This document shows, piece by piece, positions 7,854-16,834 of a DNA stretch of 64,000 nt. Below the pieces are notes generated by a model. The model was not told where the DNA came from, made no database searches, and saw only the letters and a program-made list of their open reading frames with translations. The translations under genes and the position numbers were made by a program. Position 1 is the first letter of the stretch, and each line of letters opens with the position of its first letter. The DNA is from RFXV01 sp038150465. Its GTDB lineage: Bacteria > Bacteroidota > Bacteroidia > Flavobacteriales > Schleiferiaceae. The DNA is taken from positions 36,480-100,479 of the forward strand of contig JAYOTP010000005.1 in assembly GCA_038150465.1 (NCBI GenBank), read 5' to 3'.

Positions 7854-9091
7854 TCGAGGTTTCCTTTCATCCAGAAGAAGGAGAAGCCACTCATTCCCTC
7901 CAATTGCCCATTTCCAAGAGCATCAGCAACCGCTTGCTCATTCTTCAGGCGCTGTATCCGCAGCAGTTACAGATCGATCGGCATTCAGAAAGTACGGATA
8001 CGGAGATCCTCAAAAAGGCTCTGCAGAAAACAAATGGAACGGTCGATTTTGGGATGGCGGGAACCTCGGTGCGCTTCTATCTCGCTTATGCCACCATCAA
8101 GGGGATCCCCATCCGGATAGATGCATCGGGTCGAGGACGGGAGCGTCCGGTCCAGCCGCTATTTCAGGCATTGAGAATGCTGGGGGGGTCATGGCACTTT
8201 GAAGGAGAAGAGGATCACTTTCCCTGCCTGGTGAAAAATGGTCCTTTAGCAGGCGGACATGCGGTCATCGACACTTCCGTATCCAGCCAATTCGCCACGG
8301 CGCTCATGCTCTCGGCACCGCTTTGTCCCCAGGGGATCCGCGCAGAATTCAAGGGCAAGCGCTCATCAACGCCCTACCTGGATCTCACCCGAAAACTGAT
8401 GCAAGAGCTTGGGCTGTCGCTTGATCTTGCAGAGGATGGATTCTCTGTGCCGCATCAGCCGTCGCTCCCCGTGAACCGTTCTCTTTCCGTGGAACGGGAC
8501 TGGAGCAGCGTGGCATTTGTTGCTCAGCACCTGGTGACCTCTGGTCGTGGGGCCATTCGATTGGAAGGATTGCAGACAGACAGTCCACAAGGTGATCGTC
8601 GGGTGCTCGAATACTTCGGCCAATTGGGTTTGGCGGTTCGTGTTGAGGGGCAGGCTCATTTGCTTCGGTCAGCCGCAGCAAGGACGCAGCTGGGGCCATT
8701 GCGCCTGGACTTCATTGACTGCCCGGACCTGAGTATGAGTTGGGCCACAGCTGCAGCTGCCCTGGGAATGGAAGCCGAGTTGTCCGGGCTGCATACACTT
8801 CCTGGAAAAGAATCGGATCGTCTTGCTGCACTGGGCAAAGGCCTTGGTCAACTCGCGGAAGTGGCTATGTTGCCAGGAGAAGGAGTGTTGAAGATCGGTA
8901 AGCAAAAAAAGAATGAACATCCTGTGATCTGGGACAGCCACAACGACCATCGACTGGCCATGTGTGGTGCATTGATCGCCGGATGCGGACGCAGAGTACA
9001 TCTGAGCGAATTGGATTCGGTCACCAAATCCTTTCCGGATTTCATTGCTCAGTTCGAGCGGGTCGGATACCACTTCAAAAGCTGCGGATGA
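7850..9091 (+). CDS. aroA: 3-phosphoshikimate 1-carboxyvinyltransferase (EPSP synthase)
   Basis: The start at 7850 is fixed by the ATGA overlap with aroB; the frame upstream belongs to the aroB region. The 413-residue protein shows the EPSP synthase pattern: PISKSISNRLLILQ at the N-terminus (usual form SKSxSNR), FGMAGTSVRFYLAY (the phosphate-binding NAGTxxR equivalent), STPYLDLTRKLM, and SHNDHRLAMCGALI near the C-terminus. It joins shikimate-3-phosphate and PEP in chorismate synthesis. Its 3' end overlaps the convergent barrel gene by 17 bases. Confidence 0.95.
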   Translation: MIEVSFHPEEGEATHSLQLPISKSISNRLLILQALYPQQLQIDRHSESTDTEILKKALQKTNGTVDFGMAGTSVRFYLAYATIKGIPIRIDASGRGRERPVQPLFQALRMLGGSWHFEGEEDHFPCLVKNGPLAGGHAVIDTSVSSQFATALMLSAPLCPQGIRAEFKGKRSSTPYLDLTRKLMQELGLSLDLAEDGFSVPHQPSLPVNRSLSVERDWSSVAFVAQHLVTSGRGAIRLEGLQTDSPQGDRRVLEYFGQLGLAVRVEGQAHLLRSAAARTQLGPLRLDFIDCPDLSMSWATAAAALGMEAELSGLHTLPGKESDRLAALGKGLGQLAEVAMLPGEGVLKIGKQKKNEHPVIWDSHNDHRLAMCGALIAGCGRRVHLSELDSVTKSFPDFIAQFERVGYHFKSCG

Positions 9092-11009
9092 GTTGCATTC
9101 GTAACTCGGTTTCATCCAGAATGCCATTGATCTTCCGGTAGGTGTAGCGCGCTTCCAAAAGCCAGCCCCTCTTTTTAAACCCCATTAGGATGTGCAATTC
9201 AGCGCCCTGACCGTAATAGGCGGGTACACTGAATCCATATCGCACATCGGTTCGGTAGGCGTAGATACGGTGTGCATGGTCGGGAATGGAAAATCCGGTC
9301 AGGCGCGCTGCTGCCTTCAGCTGCTCGGTTCGATAAATGAATTCCTGGAAAAACAATCCTCCTTTGGGAAGCAGCGATCGGTCGGAATGGACAATGCCTA
9401 TGCGGCTTCTCAGCTGCACCCGCTCACTGAGTGTTTGGTTGCGTTGAATGAATTGGGTGCTGATGCTGGATGGACCTGAAGCTTCATCAGAAGTTTCGAT
9501 CGTTCCCTTGACCCTTTGCCCTATGCCGAATGAGATGTTCAGATCAGGCCGGATGGTGAGATATCCCCGTATCCCCATTTGTTGTGGTGCTCTGGAAATT
9601 GTGGGATCCAGCGACTGTCGGAGCAGTATGAATCCATCCAGCTTCAGCCGAGCCGAACAATCGGCCTTTATCCGTAATTCCTGTTCAAAGAGGCCATGGT
9701 CCGTGCTACGCTCGTATAGGCGGGAGGTGCTGCTCGGATAATGGTTTGAGATCTTGCGGACATTTAGTCCAAAGTGCATGCGGGGCAGCAGTGGAAGATG
9801 GCTGCCAAGGATCCAAGCCGTGCCGCCTGTGGATTTGATTCCCACTTCGGCATAGAGCCGGTTCTTTTTCCATTGAAGCAGGTATTCGGCGGCCAAAACC
9901 TGTTCCGTTTGTCGGTGCGGCTCTGTCCGACTGCTCAGCAACTGCGAACGGCAGATCAGACCGAGGCGCTGGTGTTTTCTGGTCCAGCGCAGGTATCCGC
10001 CGAACAGATCCAATTGCAAGGAGGATCGGTGCATTCGTTCATTTGGGGTTCGGTTGTACCCGCTGATGTCCACTCTTGGACCCGAAGCTTCTTCAAATGA
10101 ACCATTCAAATAGCGACGTGAGCCAACGAGCTCGAGTCGCCAATCCTGCCAGCGCCACCTGCCGGCCAATCCTTTGAGGTGGAGCATTTCCATGGCTCCA
10201 GAGTACGGCGTCACGCCCCGGCCGTTCCACATGGGGTCCGAGGCCGACCGAAAGTCCATTTGGCTTCCGCTCCAGAGGCTCAGCCCCTGTGCCCATTGGA
10301 CATGGAAACTCCCGAGGATCAGCCGTCGGAGCAGGCCATTCTTCGGTGTCCAAGCGATGAATCCAGACCAATGATCGAAGAGTTGATCATCAAAAGGTTC
10401 TCCTGCATCTTTTTCCATGCACAGGGCCAATACCAATTCGCGTCCTTGCTGCAGTCTTGTCTGGACCAGCAGATGGTTCGGGTCTCCTAGGTAGGCGCTC
10501 CCAGGATGGCTGAGCGGCGACAGTGCATACCTCTGATCGGATGACCTCCACTTTCTCGTCCACCTCCAAAGTGTCCGGCCACGGATGTTGTTCCTCCTTC
10601 TCTTTCCCAATGCGCTGATCGATCCAATGACCTTTGGGTCGATGGCCATTAGGCGCTGCATTTCGTTTTTGGTCAGAAAGTCGTAGGCCTTCCATTCCAA
10701 TGGACTCTTGGGAAAGGGGTGCCGCAGCAGAAGCCTGCGGATCCGCGAAGCCACGAACAGATCCGTCCCCGTGTGTCGTGCGATCGTGTCCAATTGCTGG
10801 GCCTTCCAGCTTTCTATGGACGAATAAGTTGCAGTCAATGAGGAGGTGTCCCAAGATGCCCATTGGTCCTCCAAGGTCATCATCTCGCTCGCAGGCCGAT
10901 CGCTGAGTGGCTGCGCCCATAAACTGTCGGATTGTGCATAAATGGGCCCAGCTGCCGCGCAAAAAAAGACGGCGAATCCAAAGACAGCCGGATGGAATTC
11001 AACGGCCAT
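9075..11009 (-). CDS. Outer-membrane beta-barrel protein with degenerate helix-hairpin-helix N-terminus
   Basis: The 644-residue protein begins with a signal peptide (FGFAVFFCAAAGPIYAQ). A helical segment (about residues 45-130, including LTKNEMQRLMAIDP) may be a worn helix-hairpin-helix pair. From about residue 165 it has alternating beta-strand sequence with YLGDPNHLLVQTR, ILGSFHVQWAQGLSLWSG and a C-terminal aromatic Phe, as in outer-membrane barrels. From memory, Bacteroidota encode a family of HhH plus barrel proteins with a similar GDFQVQFGQGLTLWSG motif, so I place it there; the function is unknown. The start at 11009 overlaps the upstream barrel gene by 11 bases. Confidence 0.72.
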   Translation of the reverse strand: MAVEFHPAVFGFAVFFCAAAGPIYAQSDSLWAQPLSDRPASEMMTLEDQWASWDTSSLTATYSSIESWKAQQLDTIARHTGTDLFVASRIRRLLLRHPFPKSPLEWKAYDFLTKNEMQRLMAIDPKVIGSISALGKRRRNNIRGRTLWRWTRKWRSSDQRYALSPLSHPGSAYLGDPNHLLVQTRLQQGRELVLALCMEKDAGEPFDDQLFDHWSGFIAWTPKNGLLRRLILGSFHVQWAQGLSLWSGSQMDFRSASDPMWNGRGVTPYSGAMEMLHLKGLAGRWRWQDWRLELVGSRRYLNGSFEEASGPRVDISGYNRTPNERMHRSSLQLDLFGGYLRWTRKHQRLGLICRSQLLSSRTEPHRQTEQVLAAEYLLQWKKNRLYAEVGIKSTGGTAWILGSHLPLLPRMHFGLNVRKISNHYPSSTSRLYERSTDHGLFEQELRIKADCSARLKLDGFILLRQSLDPTISRAPQQMGIRGYLTIRPDLNISFGIGQRVKGTIETSDEASGPSSISTQFIQRNQTLSERVQLRSRIGIVHSDRSLLPKGGLFFQEFIYRTEQLKAAARLTGFSIPDHAHRIYAYRTDVRYGFSVPAYYGQGAELHILMGFKKRGWLLEARYTYRKINGILDETELRMQLIRSF

Positions 11010-11811
11010 AGACGATCTCAACGGCTCCAGCTCCGGGCCGTACAGGCGACCACATGGCGAAGATGCCAATGGATAGATCTCTTTCTTCCCATCGAAGGCC
11101 CCAGCCCAGCCGAAGCGGCATGCCGCCCAAACCGAATAGCCCTGTGAATCCGCTTCGGAAGTTGTGCAGCAGGCCGAAATGCCACTGGGTCCGATCCGGC
11201 GGTGCTGCCCCCCATTCGGTCAGCACTTGGGTGGAACGGCTAATATTCCAATCCAGCCCGATCCGGAAGGAAGAAGATCTATCATTCCGCCAGCCCAGAT
11301 GATGGTCCTGTCGCCATTTGATGGCCGCCGAGAGCAGTGAGGAAAATGTGTAATGTGCCGAAAAGGAAGTGGAATAGCTGGGTTCGAATCGGATCGTTTC
11401 GCTGGGAATGTTGAGGCTGTTTCGTTCGAAACAGATCCCGAGATAGAGCGTGCTGAAGATCTTTCTTCCGTAGCCAAAGTGAAAGACGAGGCCTTCCACA
11501 CCCGGCTGCACCTTTTTTTGCAGACCTAGTCCGATTCCCTGCTTGCTCCATTGGAAGTGAGTGGCCACACCATGCGCATGGATGCCCAGTCCATTTTGAG
11601 CCGCAGATGAATACAGCGAAAGCATGAAGTTTTTTACTGGCTTCCGTCCAAGGACAGCTGGATGTTGATAAGACCGCCAGGGGTTTTCTTTGAAAAGCTG
11701 ACAGCCGCCCAGAGCGAGGTTTTGCGCACCAAGACCGAGGATCTCTGAAGGCTGAGCTGAGAGCGAAGCAAAAAGGAACAAGGGAAAGAGGGCAAATACC
11801 GCTACCTTCAT
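10999..11811 (-). CDS. Outer-membrane barrel protein, PorV/PorQ-like
   Basis: The start at 11811 gives a clean signal peptide, MKVAVFALFPLFLFASLSAQ; the upstream extension to 11865 is basic and lies over the divergent kinase gene. After cleavage comes LGLGAQNLALGGCQLF and NPWRSYQHPAVLG, reminiscent of the GA-x-ALGGA ... NPA opening of PorV/PorQ and FadL-like barrels. The rest is amphipathic strand sequence, 270 residues in all. It overlaps the next barrel gene, so the pair is co-transcribed. Whether it acts in type IX secretion is not shown by anything here. Confidence 0.65.
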   Translation of the reverse strand: MKVAVFALFPLFLFASLSAQPSEILGLGAQNLALGGCQLFKENPWRSYQHPAVLGRKPVKNFMLSLYSSAAQNGLGIHAHGVATHFQWSKQGIGLGLQKKVQPGVEGLVFHFGYGRKIFSTLYLGICFERNSLNIPSETIRFEPSYSTSFSAHYTFSSLLSAAIKWRQDHHLGWRNDRSSSFRIGLDWNISRSTQVLTEWGAAPPDRTQWHFGLLHNFRSGFTGLFGLGGMPLRLGWGLRWEERDLSIGIFAMWSPVRPGAGAVEIVYGR

Positions 11812-11838
11812 CTGTGCATTTTTTCTGCGCAATTCTAC

Positions 11839-14454
11839 TTGAACACCTTGGCCTACATCAGACACATTCTGTATCTCGGTTTTGCCTTGCTATACCTATG
11901 CGGGTGGGATCTGCAGGCAAGGGCGACGGAGCCCGATGAGAATTGGCTTCTCGAGCTGATCAGCTGGAATGGAAAGATGCCCGAAGTGGAGGTTTCCAAA
12001 CTGGCCATTGGTCCGTCGGGTCGGCTTTGGATCGCAACAGAGGGCCAGGGCGTATTCAGTTGGAACGGGAGTCAATTGGAAGCTGTCACCGGTTTTGAAT
12101 CTCGATTCGTCAGCGATCTGGCCTTTTATCAGGGTAAGCTCTATCTCTCCACAGACCAAGGGGTCTATGCCCTTTCTTCCTGGCCATTCCGATCAGAACG
12201 GATCGATCTGCTTCCGGATTTTCCTGCATTGATGGCCCCTACGGATTCATCCCTTTTTTTCCTGTCGGCCAGCGGCCAATTGCTGGACCTTGAGGGCCAC
12301 GAGCATTCAGCCGTATTTCCAACAAATGAGACCGTACTGGATCTTTTCCATGCAGCAGGTCGGGGACTTATTGCCGAGACGGAAGAAGACCAGTGGAACT
12401 TTCGCAGCGGTCGGTGGCAAAAACTGGATAGCGAGCGGACCGTTGAGGGCAGGCGTTCCAAGGTTTTTAAATATGCAGATGTGCTGCGTTCATTCGGCAT
12501 ACGACCGGATCCCAAGAGCACAGAGTTTGCACCGGATCAGATCTGGTCGGTCAGCAGCAGTGGTCTTTGGCATGCCTATCGGGAGGCGGCTATGGAGCGT
12601 AAGTGGCCACTCTCTGTTTCTTTCCCGGACGATCGTGTGGCACTACCCGATGAAGCAGGAGTGGTCCTTGACCGTACGGCTGGATCGGACGGCTCCTGGT
12701 GGATAGGTACCGAGAGTGGGCTCTACCATGCAGGGGTCCGTGGCGTGGAGCGTTTGGAATTGCCTGTGCGTGATCCCTTTGTCTTTTGCGTGCGTCCCTT
12801 TCAGGAATTGTGGGTAGGAACAGGTGAGGCACTGCTGAGCCGGGAAGAGGGAGAGGACTGGAAGCGTTGGGAACTGCCTGCGGTTGTCGATCTGCAGCCT
12901 GTGCCAGAAGGCATTTGGTGCGTCGATCTGTCTGGATCCCTTTTTCAGATCCGCTTGGACGGAGCCATAAAGCAGGTTGAAGTGAGTGCTGCCCTCGCAG
13001 GTCTGCTAAAAGTGGATGGCCGGGTACACGCTGTTTCCGAGCAGGGCGAACTCATCGATCTGAGCGACGCCTCTTCGGCACGGCCATTGGTTCCAAAGTC
13101 GGTCGGAAACGTTCAAAAGATGGATGTATTCGGGAGTCGAATGGCTTTGGTGACCAACTCTGCCGTTTTGTTCTTTGATATCGGGGACAGCCTGTTCCCC
13201 TTGGGAAGCCTCAGCAGGAACATTCACTACGTGCAGCGAACAGAAGTGCCCGAGCCGCTCTGGCTGGACGAACGGCGCTTCGCTCTCGAGTCCTGGACAG
13301 GCTGGGCTTCCTGGGATATTGGGCGTCTGCCGCAACCGCCCAAACCCATCATTCAGGAAGTTCAGTTGGCCCAAAGCAAGCAGCAAGCCGTGGAGGTATC
13401 CGAAGTGAATGATGGGAACGCACGCTATCTGCTTCCTTACGACAAGAGTTTCTTCCGCTTGAGACTGGGTGTGCCGCCAACTTCAGATTCTCGTCTGTGG
13501 TCCTTCGGCTATCGATTGTTCAGCGGCGACCGACTGGTCTCGGGAGAAGAAGTGGGGGCGGAGGTACTCATTCCATCCATTGGACCGGGAGACCACACAT
13601 TGCTTTTGTATACGATGGATGGCCGAACGGGTCGTGAATCACAAACCATCCGTATTGACCTGAGAGTACTTCCCCCGGTTTGGCAGAGATGGTGGTTCTA
13701 TCTCTTGCTTGCCTTCCTTGTGGGATCCTTCGTCTGGATATGGGCACGCAGGAGGGTGCGGCGGATTCGTGAAGAGAACAGGATCCGTGAAGAGATGGGG
13801 AGGCTCGAAGCCACCGCCTTGCGCATGCAGATGAATCCTCATTTCATATTCAATGCGCTGGAAAGCATTTCCAATTTCATTTTGGGAAACAAGAAGAAAG
13901 AGGCGATCCACTACCTCGCCAGCTTTGCCAAGTTGATAAGAAATACCCTGGAAAGTGCCCACGAGCCGACCATTCTTTTGGATCAGGAGATCGGTGTGCT
14001 GCGCAATTATCTCGAACTCGAGCAGATGCGCTGCGGCGGGCGACTCGAATTTTCGATCGACTGCTCGGAAGAATGGCTGGAGCGGTATCGGATCCCACCC
14101 ATGCTGCTGCAACCCTATGTGGAGAATGCCGTGAAGCACGGCCTCAAAGCCAGAAAAGGAGCCGGACGGATCGATGTGCATTTCCGACTGGAAGAAGCTG
14201 CGCTGGCGGTCGAGATCAGAGACGATGGAATTGGACGTCAGGCGAGTGCGCAACTTCTCGAGCGTTCATTTGGCGCCCCGGATAAGAAAAGCATGAGCAT
14301 GAGCATCATCCAGCAGCGCATCCGTCTTTTGCGGGAGAAGGGTGGTCAGGACATTCGTGTGGAGGTACGCGATCTCGTGGATGAAAAGGGAGATGCAAAG
14401 GGAACAAGCGTTCATCTCCGCCTTCCACTCATTGAGGACGAATGGGCCGAATGA
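11839..14454 (+). CDS. Sensor histidine kinase with periplasmic beta-propeller (LytS/His_kinase type)
   Basis: About 871 residues. The N-terminal signal segment (YLGFALLYLCGWDLQA) is followed by a propeller-like sensor with repeats such as GPSGRLWIATEGQGVFSW and GSWWIGTESGLYHAG, resembling two-component regulator propellers. A Y_Y_Y-like domain occupies roughly 525-610. One membrane helix (about 617-637, WWFYLLLAFLVGSFVWIW) precedes the cytoplasmic His_kinase domain with MQMNPHFIFNALESI (His near residue 668) and HATPase segments LLQPYVENAVKHGL and EIRDDGIG. No ATG is available near the N-terminus, so TTG at 11839 (or 11848) is used. It should phosphorylate the LytTR regulator just downstream; the stimulus is unknown. 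Confidence 0.88.
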   Translation: MNTLAYIRHILYLGFALLYLCGWDLQARATEPDENWLLELISWNGKMPEVEVSKLAIGPSGRLWIATEGQGVFSWNGSQLEAVTGFESRFVSDLAFYQGKLYLSTDQGVYALSSWPFRSERIDLLPDFPALMAPTDSSLFFLSASGQLLDLEGHEHSAVFPTNETVLDLFHAAGRGLIAETEEDQWNFRSGRWQKLDSERTVEGRRSKVFKYADVLRSFGIRPDPKSTEFAPDQIWSVSSSGLWHAYREAAMERKWPLSVSFPDDRVALPDEAGVVLDRTAGSDGSWWIGTESGLYHAGVRGVERLELPVRDPFVFCVRPFQELWVGTGEALLSREEGEDWKRWELPAVVDLQPVPEGIWCVDLSGSLFQIRLDGAIKQVEVSAALAGLLKVDGRVHAVSEQGELIDLSDASSARPLVPKSVGNVQKMDVFGSRMALVTNSAVLFFDIGDSLFPLGSLSRNIHYVQRTEVPEPLWLDERRFALESWTGWASWDIGRLPQPPKPIIQEVQLAQSKQQAVEVSEVNDGNARYLLPYDKSFFRLRLGVPPTSDSRLWSFGYRLFSGDRLVSGEEVGAEVLIPSIGPGDHTLLLYTMDGRTGRESQTIRIDLRVLPPVWQRWWFYLLLAFLVGSFVWIWARRRVRRIREENRIREEMGRLEATALRMQMNPHFIFNALESISNFILGNKKKEAIHYLASFAKLIRNTLESAHEPTILLDQEIGVLRNYLELEQMRCGGRLEFSIDCSEEWLERYRIPPMLLQPYVENAVKHGLKARKGAGRIDVHFRLEEAALAVEIRDDGIGRQASAQLLERSFGAPDKKSMSMSIIQQRIRLLREKGGQDIRVEVRDLVDEKGDAKGTSVHLRLPLIEDEWAE

Positions 14455-14512
14455 GTTGAATCGGATGGGGCCTCCGCAGACTCATTCCCTGAAATGCGTA
14501 GCGGGCAATGGT

Positions 14513-14520
14513 TAAATTTG
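14513..14520 (+). promoter_or_regulatory. Bacteroidota -7 box for the LytTR regulator
   Basis: TAAATTTG matches TAnnTTTG and ends 15 bases before the ATG at 14536. It allows the regulator to be expressed independently of the kinase, and it rules out the longer frame starting at 14494. Confidence 0.6.
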
Positions 14521-14535
14521 AGAAAAACCGATCCT

Positions 14536-15297
14536 ATGATCCAGGCCATCATTGTGGACGACGAGGAATCTTCGAGAAAGGCCCTTGTCAGCAAACTCGA
14601 ACTCTTCACCCCAGAAGTAGAAGTCAAAGGAGAATCCGGATCGGTGGACGAGGCGCTTGGTCAGATCGCCGAACAGACTCCTGATGTGGTCTTCCTGGAC
14701 ATCAACCTCTCCGGCGAGAACGGCTTCGAACTATTGGAAAAGCTGGAACAGGACGAACTGCTTCAGGAGAACAGACCCGCCATCATCTTCATCACGGCAC
14801 ACGACGAATTTGCCCTCCGCGCCATCAAGTTCAGCGCATTGGATTATCTCCTCAAGCCCATCGATCCAGAAGAACTCGTTCGCGCCATCCGCAAGCTCGA
14901 AGAGCAGAAGAACCCAGGGGGAATGCCAATGGGTGTGCTTATCGAGAATCTTCGGGGCGGCAGTGGAATGCCCCGCAGGATCGTTGTTCCCACCTACGAC
15001 GGCATGCATATTCTAAAGGTTTCGGACATCATCCGCTGTGAGTCGAGCAGCAACTACACCAACTTCCTGCTCAAAGATGCCAAGCCCATCCTGGCTTCGA
15101 AGACGTTGAAGGAATACGACATCATGCTCAGCCCGCACAATTTTGAACGCATTCACAAATCGCATCTCATCAATATGGCCTACGTCAAGCGATATGTACC
15201 CTCTGACGGAGGCTATATGATCATGGAAGATGACTCACGCATTCCCGTGGCGAATCGGAAAAAAGAACAGCTGCTCAAGCTGATACGGAACATGTAG
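14536..15297 (+). CDS. LytTR-family two-component response regulator
   Basis: The 253-residue protein has an N-terminal receiver domain with the acidic pocket VDDEES (Asp8, Asp9), phospho-acceptor Asp55 in FLDINLSGENGFE, and lysine in LKPIDPEEL. A LytTR DNA-binding domain follows, from about residue 150, with ILRCESSSNYTNFLL-type and FERIHKSHLINMAYVKRY segments. LytTR regulators bind direct repeats upstream of their targets. It pairs with the propeller kinase directly upstream. The start at 14536 is chosen because the promoter box at 14513 lies within the longer open frame. Confidence 0.94.
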   Translation: MIQAIIVDDEESSRKALVSKLELFTPEVEVKGESGSVDEALGQIAEQTPDVVFLDINLSGENGFELLEKLEQDELLQENRPAIIFITAHDEFALRAIKFSALDYLLKPIDPEELVRAIRKLEEQKNPGGMPMGVLIENLRGGSGMPRRIVVPTYDGMHILKVSDIIRCESSSNYTNFLLKDAKPILASKTLKEYDIMLSPHNFERIHKSHLINMAYVKRYVPSDGGYMIMEDDSRIPVANRKKEQLLKLIRNM

Positions 15298-15380
15298 ACA
15301 TCGCCCTTTCTCGCATTCCGAAGATTTTTTTAAAATTGGACTGCGAATGATTGCGATGGTTAATCGTTGGATTTCGATGG

Positions 15381-15412
15381 AAGACCCCGTTGCATTACGG
15401 GGTCTTTTTTTT
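15381..15412 (+). terminator. Intrinsic terminator after the LytTR gene
   Basis: A 9-bp stem (AAGACCCCG at 15381-15389 with CGGGGTCTT at 15398-15406) and an 8-base loop are followed by a run of T. The stem also encodes the last residues (KKKTP) and stop codon of the convergent glycosyltransferase. Confidence 0.85.
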
Positions 15413-16291
15413 GTCCAATTCACAGAGTACGCCCAGCCGCCAAAGGTCAAAGAGGATGAGACTGGGACGCGCACTTTTAAGGTTGCGTTCCCAAGTACTA
15501 CGCAGCATGCTGAAAAGCAGTCTGTACAGAGGTGTCAGTCCGAGCTTTTGTATGCGCCGATACCGCTCATAAAGGCGTGTTCCCTTTTTGAGCCTTCCTT
15601 CCCCGATGAGTTGAAGAAGCGTTCGAATGCCTGTTCGGGTCTTTTCAAGAAAAACAGGATCCTTGTCCAGACCCTCGTGAAGCAGGGGATTGTCGCAGTG
15701 GGACAAAACGATCCCATGAGCGGATAGCTCTACTCCAAACAAGGTGTCTTCATGGCCATAGTGCATGATGGACTCCCTGAATTGGATGCTTTGGAAAGTG
15801 GAGGCAGGGATCAAAAAATTGAAAGAAGAAAAACCGTATTCCTTCGCAGAAGAACGGCTTACGGCAGATCGTTCCTCGCGGGCCTTGCCATAGACCCAGC
15901 GCAGCCGTCTGCCTTTCTCTGGTGCTTCCTGGCGGTAGGCGGTTCCACCCACCCAGACCGAATCAGTGGGCAGAAGGTCGAAGTAGCGTTCCACGTACCG
16001 TGCATCGGGCGGCGCAGAATCTCCATCGAGAAACACCAAATACGGGAATTGCGCCTGAGATGCCAGCCAGTTTCTGCTGGCCGAACGACTTGGGCTGCTT
16101 TTTCCTGCTTCGAATCGAACACCCTCAAATTCCTGGAGTTCACGCTGCAGCATTTCGTGAATGCGTGGATCCGATCCATTGTCGTGGGCGATGATCTCAA
16201 AGGCTTCCGGTCGTTGCTTTCCCTGCAGGTGAAGACTATGGACCAGCGCTCGGATATCTTGCTCGTAGCAGGCGATTAAAAAGGAGATCAT
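15395..16291 (-). CDS. Family 2 glycosyltransferase
   Basis: This 298-residue GT-A fold protein opens with MISFLIACYEQD, a typical GT2 nucleotide-binding start. It carries the nucleotide-sugar DxD-type motif in LVFLDGDSAPP near residue 92, and a later FGVELSAHGIVLSH stretch in the acceptor half. It should transfer a sugar from an NDP-sugar to an envelope glycan; donor and acceptor are unknown. It is a single gene, not in a sugar cluster. Its last codons lie in the convergent terminator hairpin. The start is separated from the divergent lipoprotein gene by only about 30 bases. Confidence 0.88.
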   Translation of the reverse strand: MISFLIACYEQDIRALVHSLHLQGKQRPEAFEIIAHDNGSDPRIHEMLQRELQEFEGVRFEAGKSSPSRSASRNWLASQAQFPYLVFLDGDSAPPDARYVERYFDLLPTDSVWVGGTAYRQEAPEKGRRLRWVYGKAREERSAVSRSSAKEYGFSSFNFLIPASTFQSIQFRESIMHYGHEDTLFGVELSAHGIVLSHCDNPLLHEGLDKDPVFLEKTRTGIRTLLQLIGEGRLKKGTRLYERYRRIQKLGLTPLYRLLFSMLRSTWERNLKSARPSLILFDLWRLGVLCELDKKKTP

Positions 16292-16322
16292 TATTTTCGC
16301 TCTGGTCTAATTCCGGTGAATC

Positions 16323-16823
16323 GTGCTCCAGTACATCAGTGTGAAAAGTAAGGTATTAATTCCGCTCAGTTTTCTTCTGCTGTTGCTTTCAGCGGCCTGT
16401 GATGAGTGTGATTCTGTGGTCCAGGCTCCTCAGACTGACAGTTGGTTCCGTTTGTTCGATCAGGCGGGCAATGACCTTTGGTTCAATCCGGGGGTTGGAT
16501 TCAACCCGGACAAGGCGACTGCGGTGATCACTGTGGACAGTTTGCGGATTCCGGTCGGCACCTCGGTGGTGCGCAACCTGTTCTCTCCCAGTTATGTGTC
16601 CTTTCCCTTGTTGCCGTCTGTCACAGACCAGAACAAGGCAACCCTTTTTCTGAATGGAATCGACTCTTTGGTCTTTTATTACCGAACGGTGACCGATCAG
16701 GAGAACTGCCAGGAATTCAATGAGGTCTCCTTTGTTTTGATCGGCGATACGGTCATCTGCAGTCCGTGCGGGATCCCCGTAAGTGCAGGTGGTGACGGCG
16801 AGTTCATCGATCTGATCTACTGA
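16323..16823 (+). CDS. Putative lipoprotein of unknown function
   Basis: The 166-residue protein has a lipoprotein signal: hydrophobic VLIPLSFLLLLLSAAC with Cys as the predicted acylated residue, followed by DECDS. The start is GTG at 16323 or, giving a tighter signal peptide, GTG at 16341. The mature part is strand-rich and holds further cysteines (ENC and ICSPC). It may be a small envelope-anchored beta protein. The order of features is loosely like the Bacteroidota DUF6452 lipoproteins, but the match is too weak to claim. Expression probably runs from the short gap shared with the glycosyltransferase. Confidence 0.7.
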   Translation: MLQYISVKSKVLIPLSFLLLLLSAACDECDSVVQAPQTDSWFRLFDQAGNDLWFNPGVGFNPDKATAVITVDSLRIPVGTSVVRNLFSPSYVSFPLLPSVTDQNKATLFLNGIDSLVFYYRTVTDQENCQEFNEVSFVLIGDTVICSPCGIPVSAGGDGEFIDLIY

Positions 16824-16834
16824 GCAGAAAGGGC

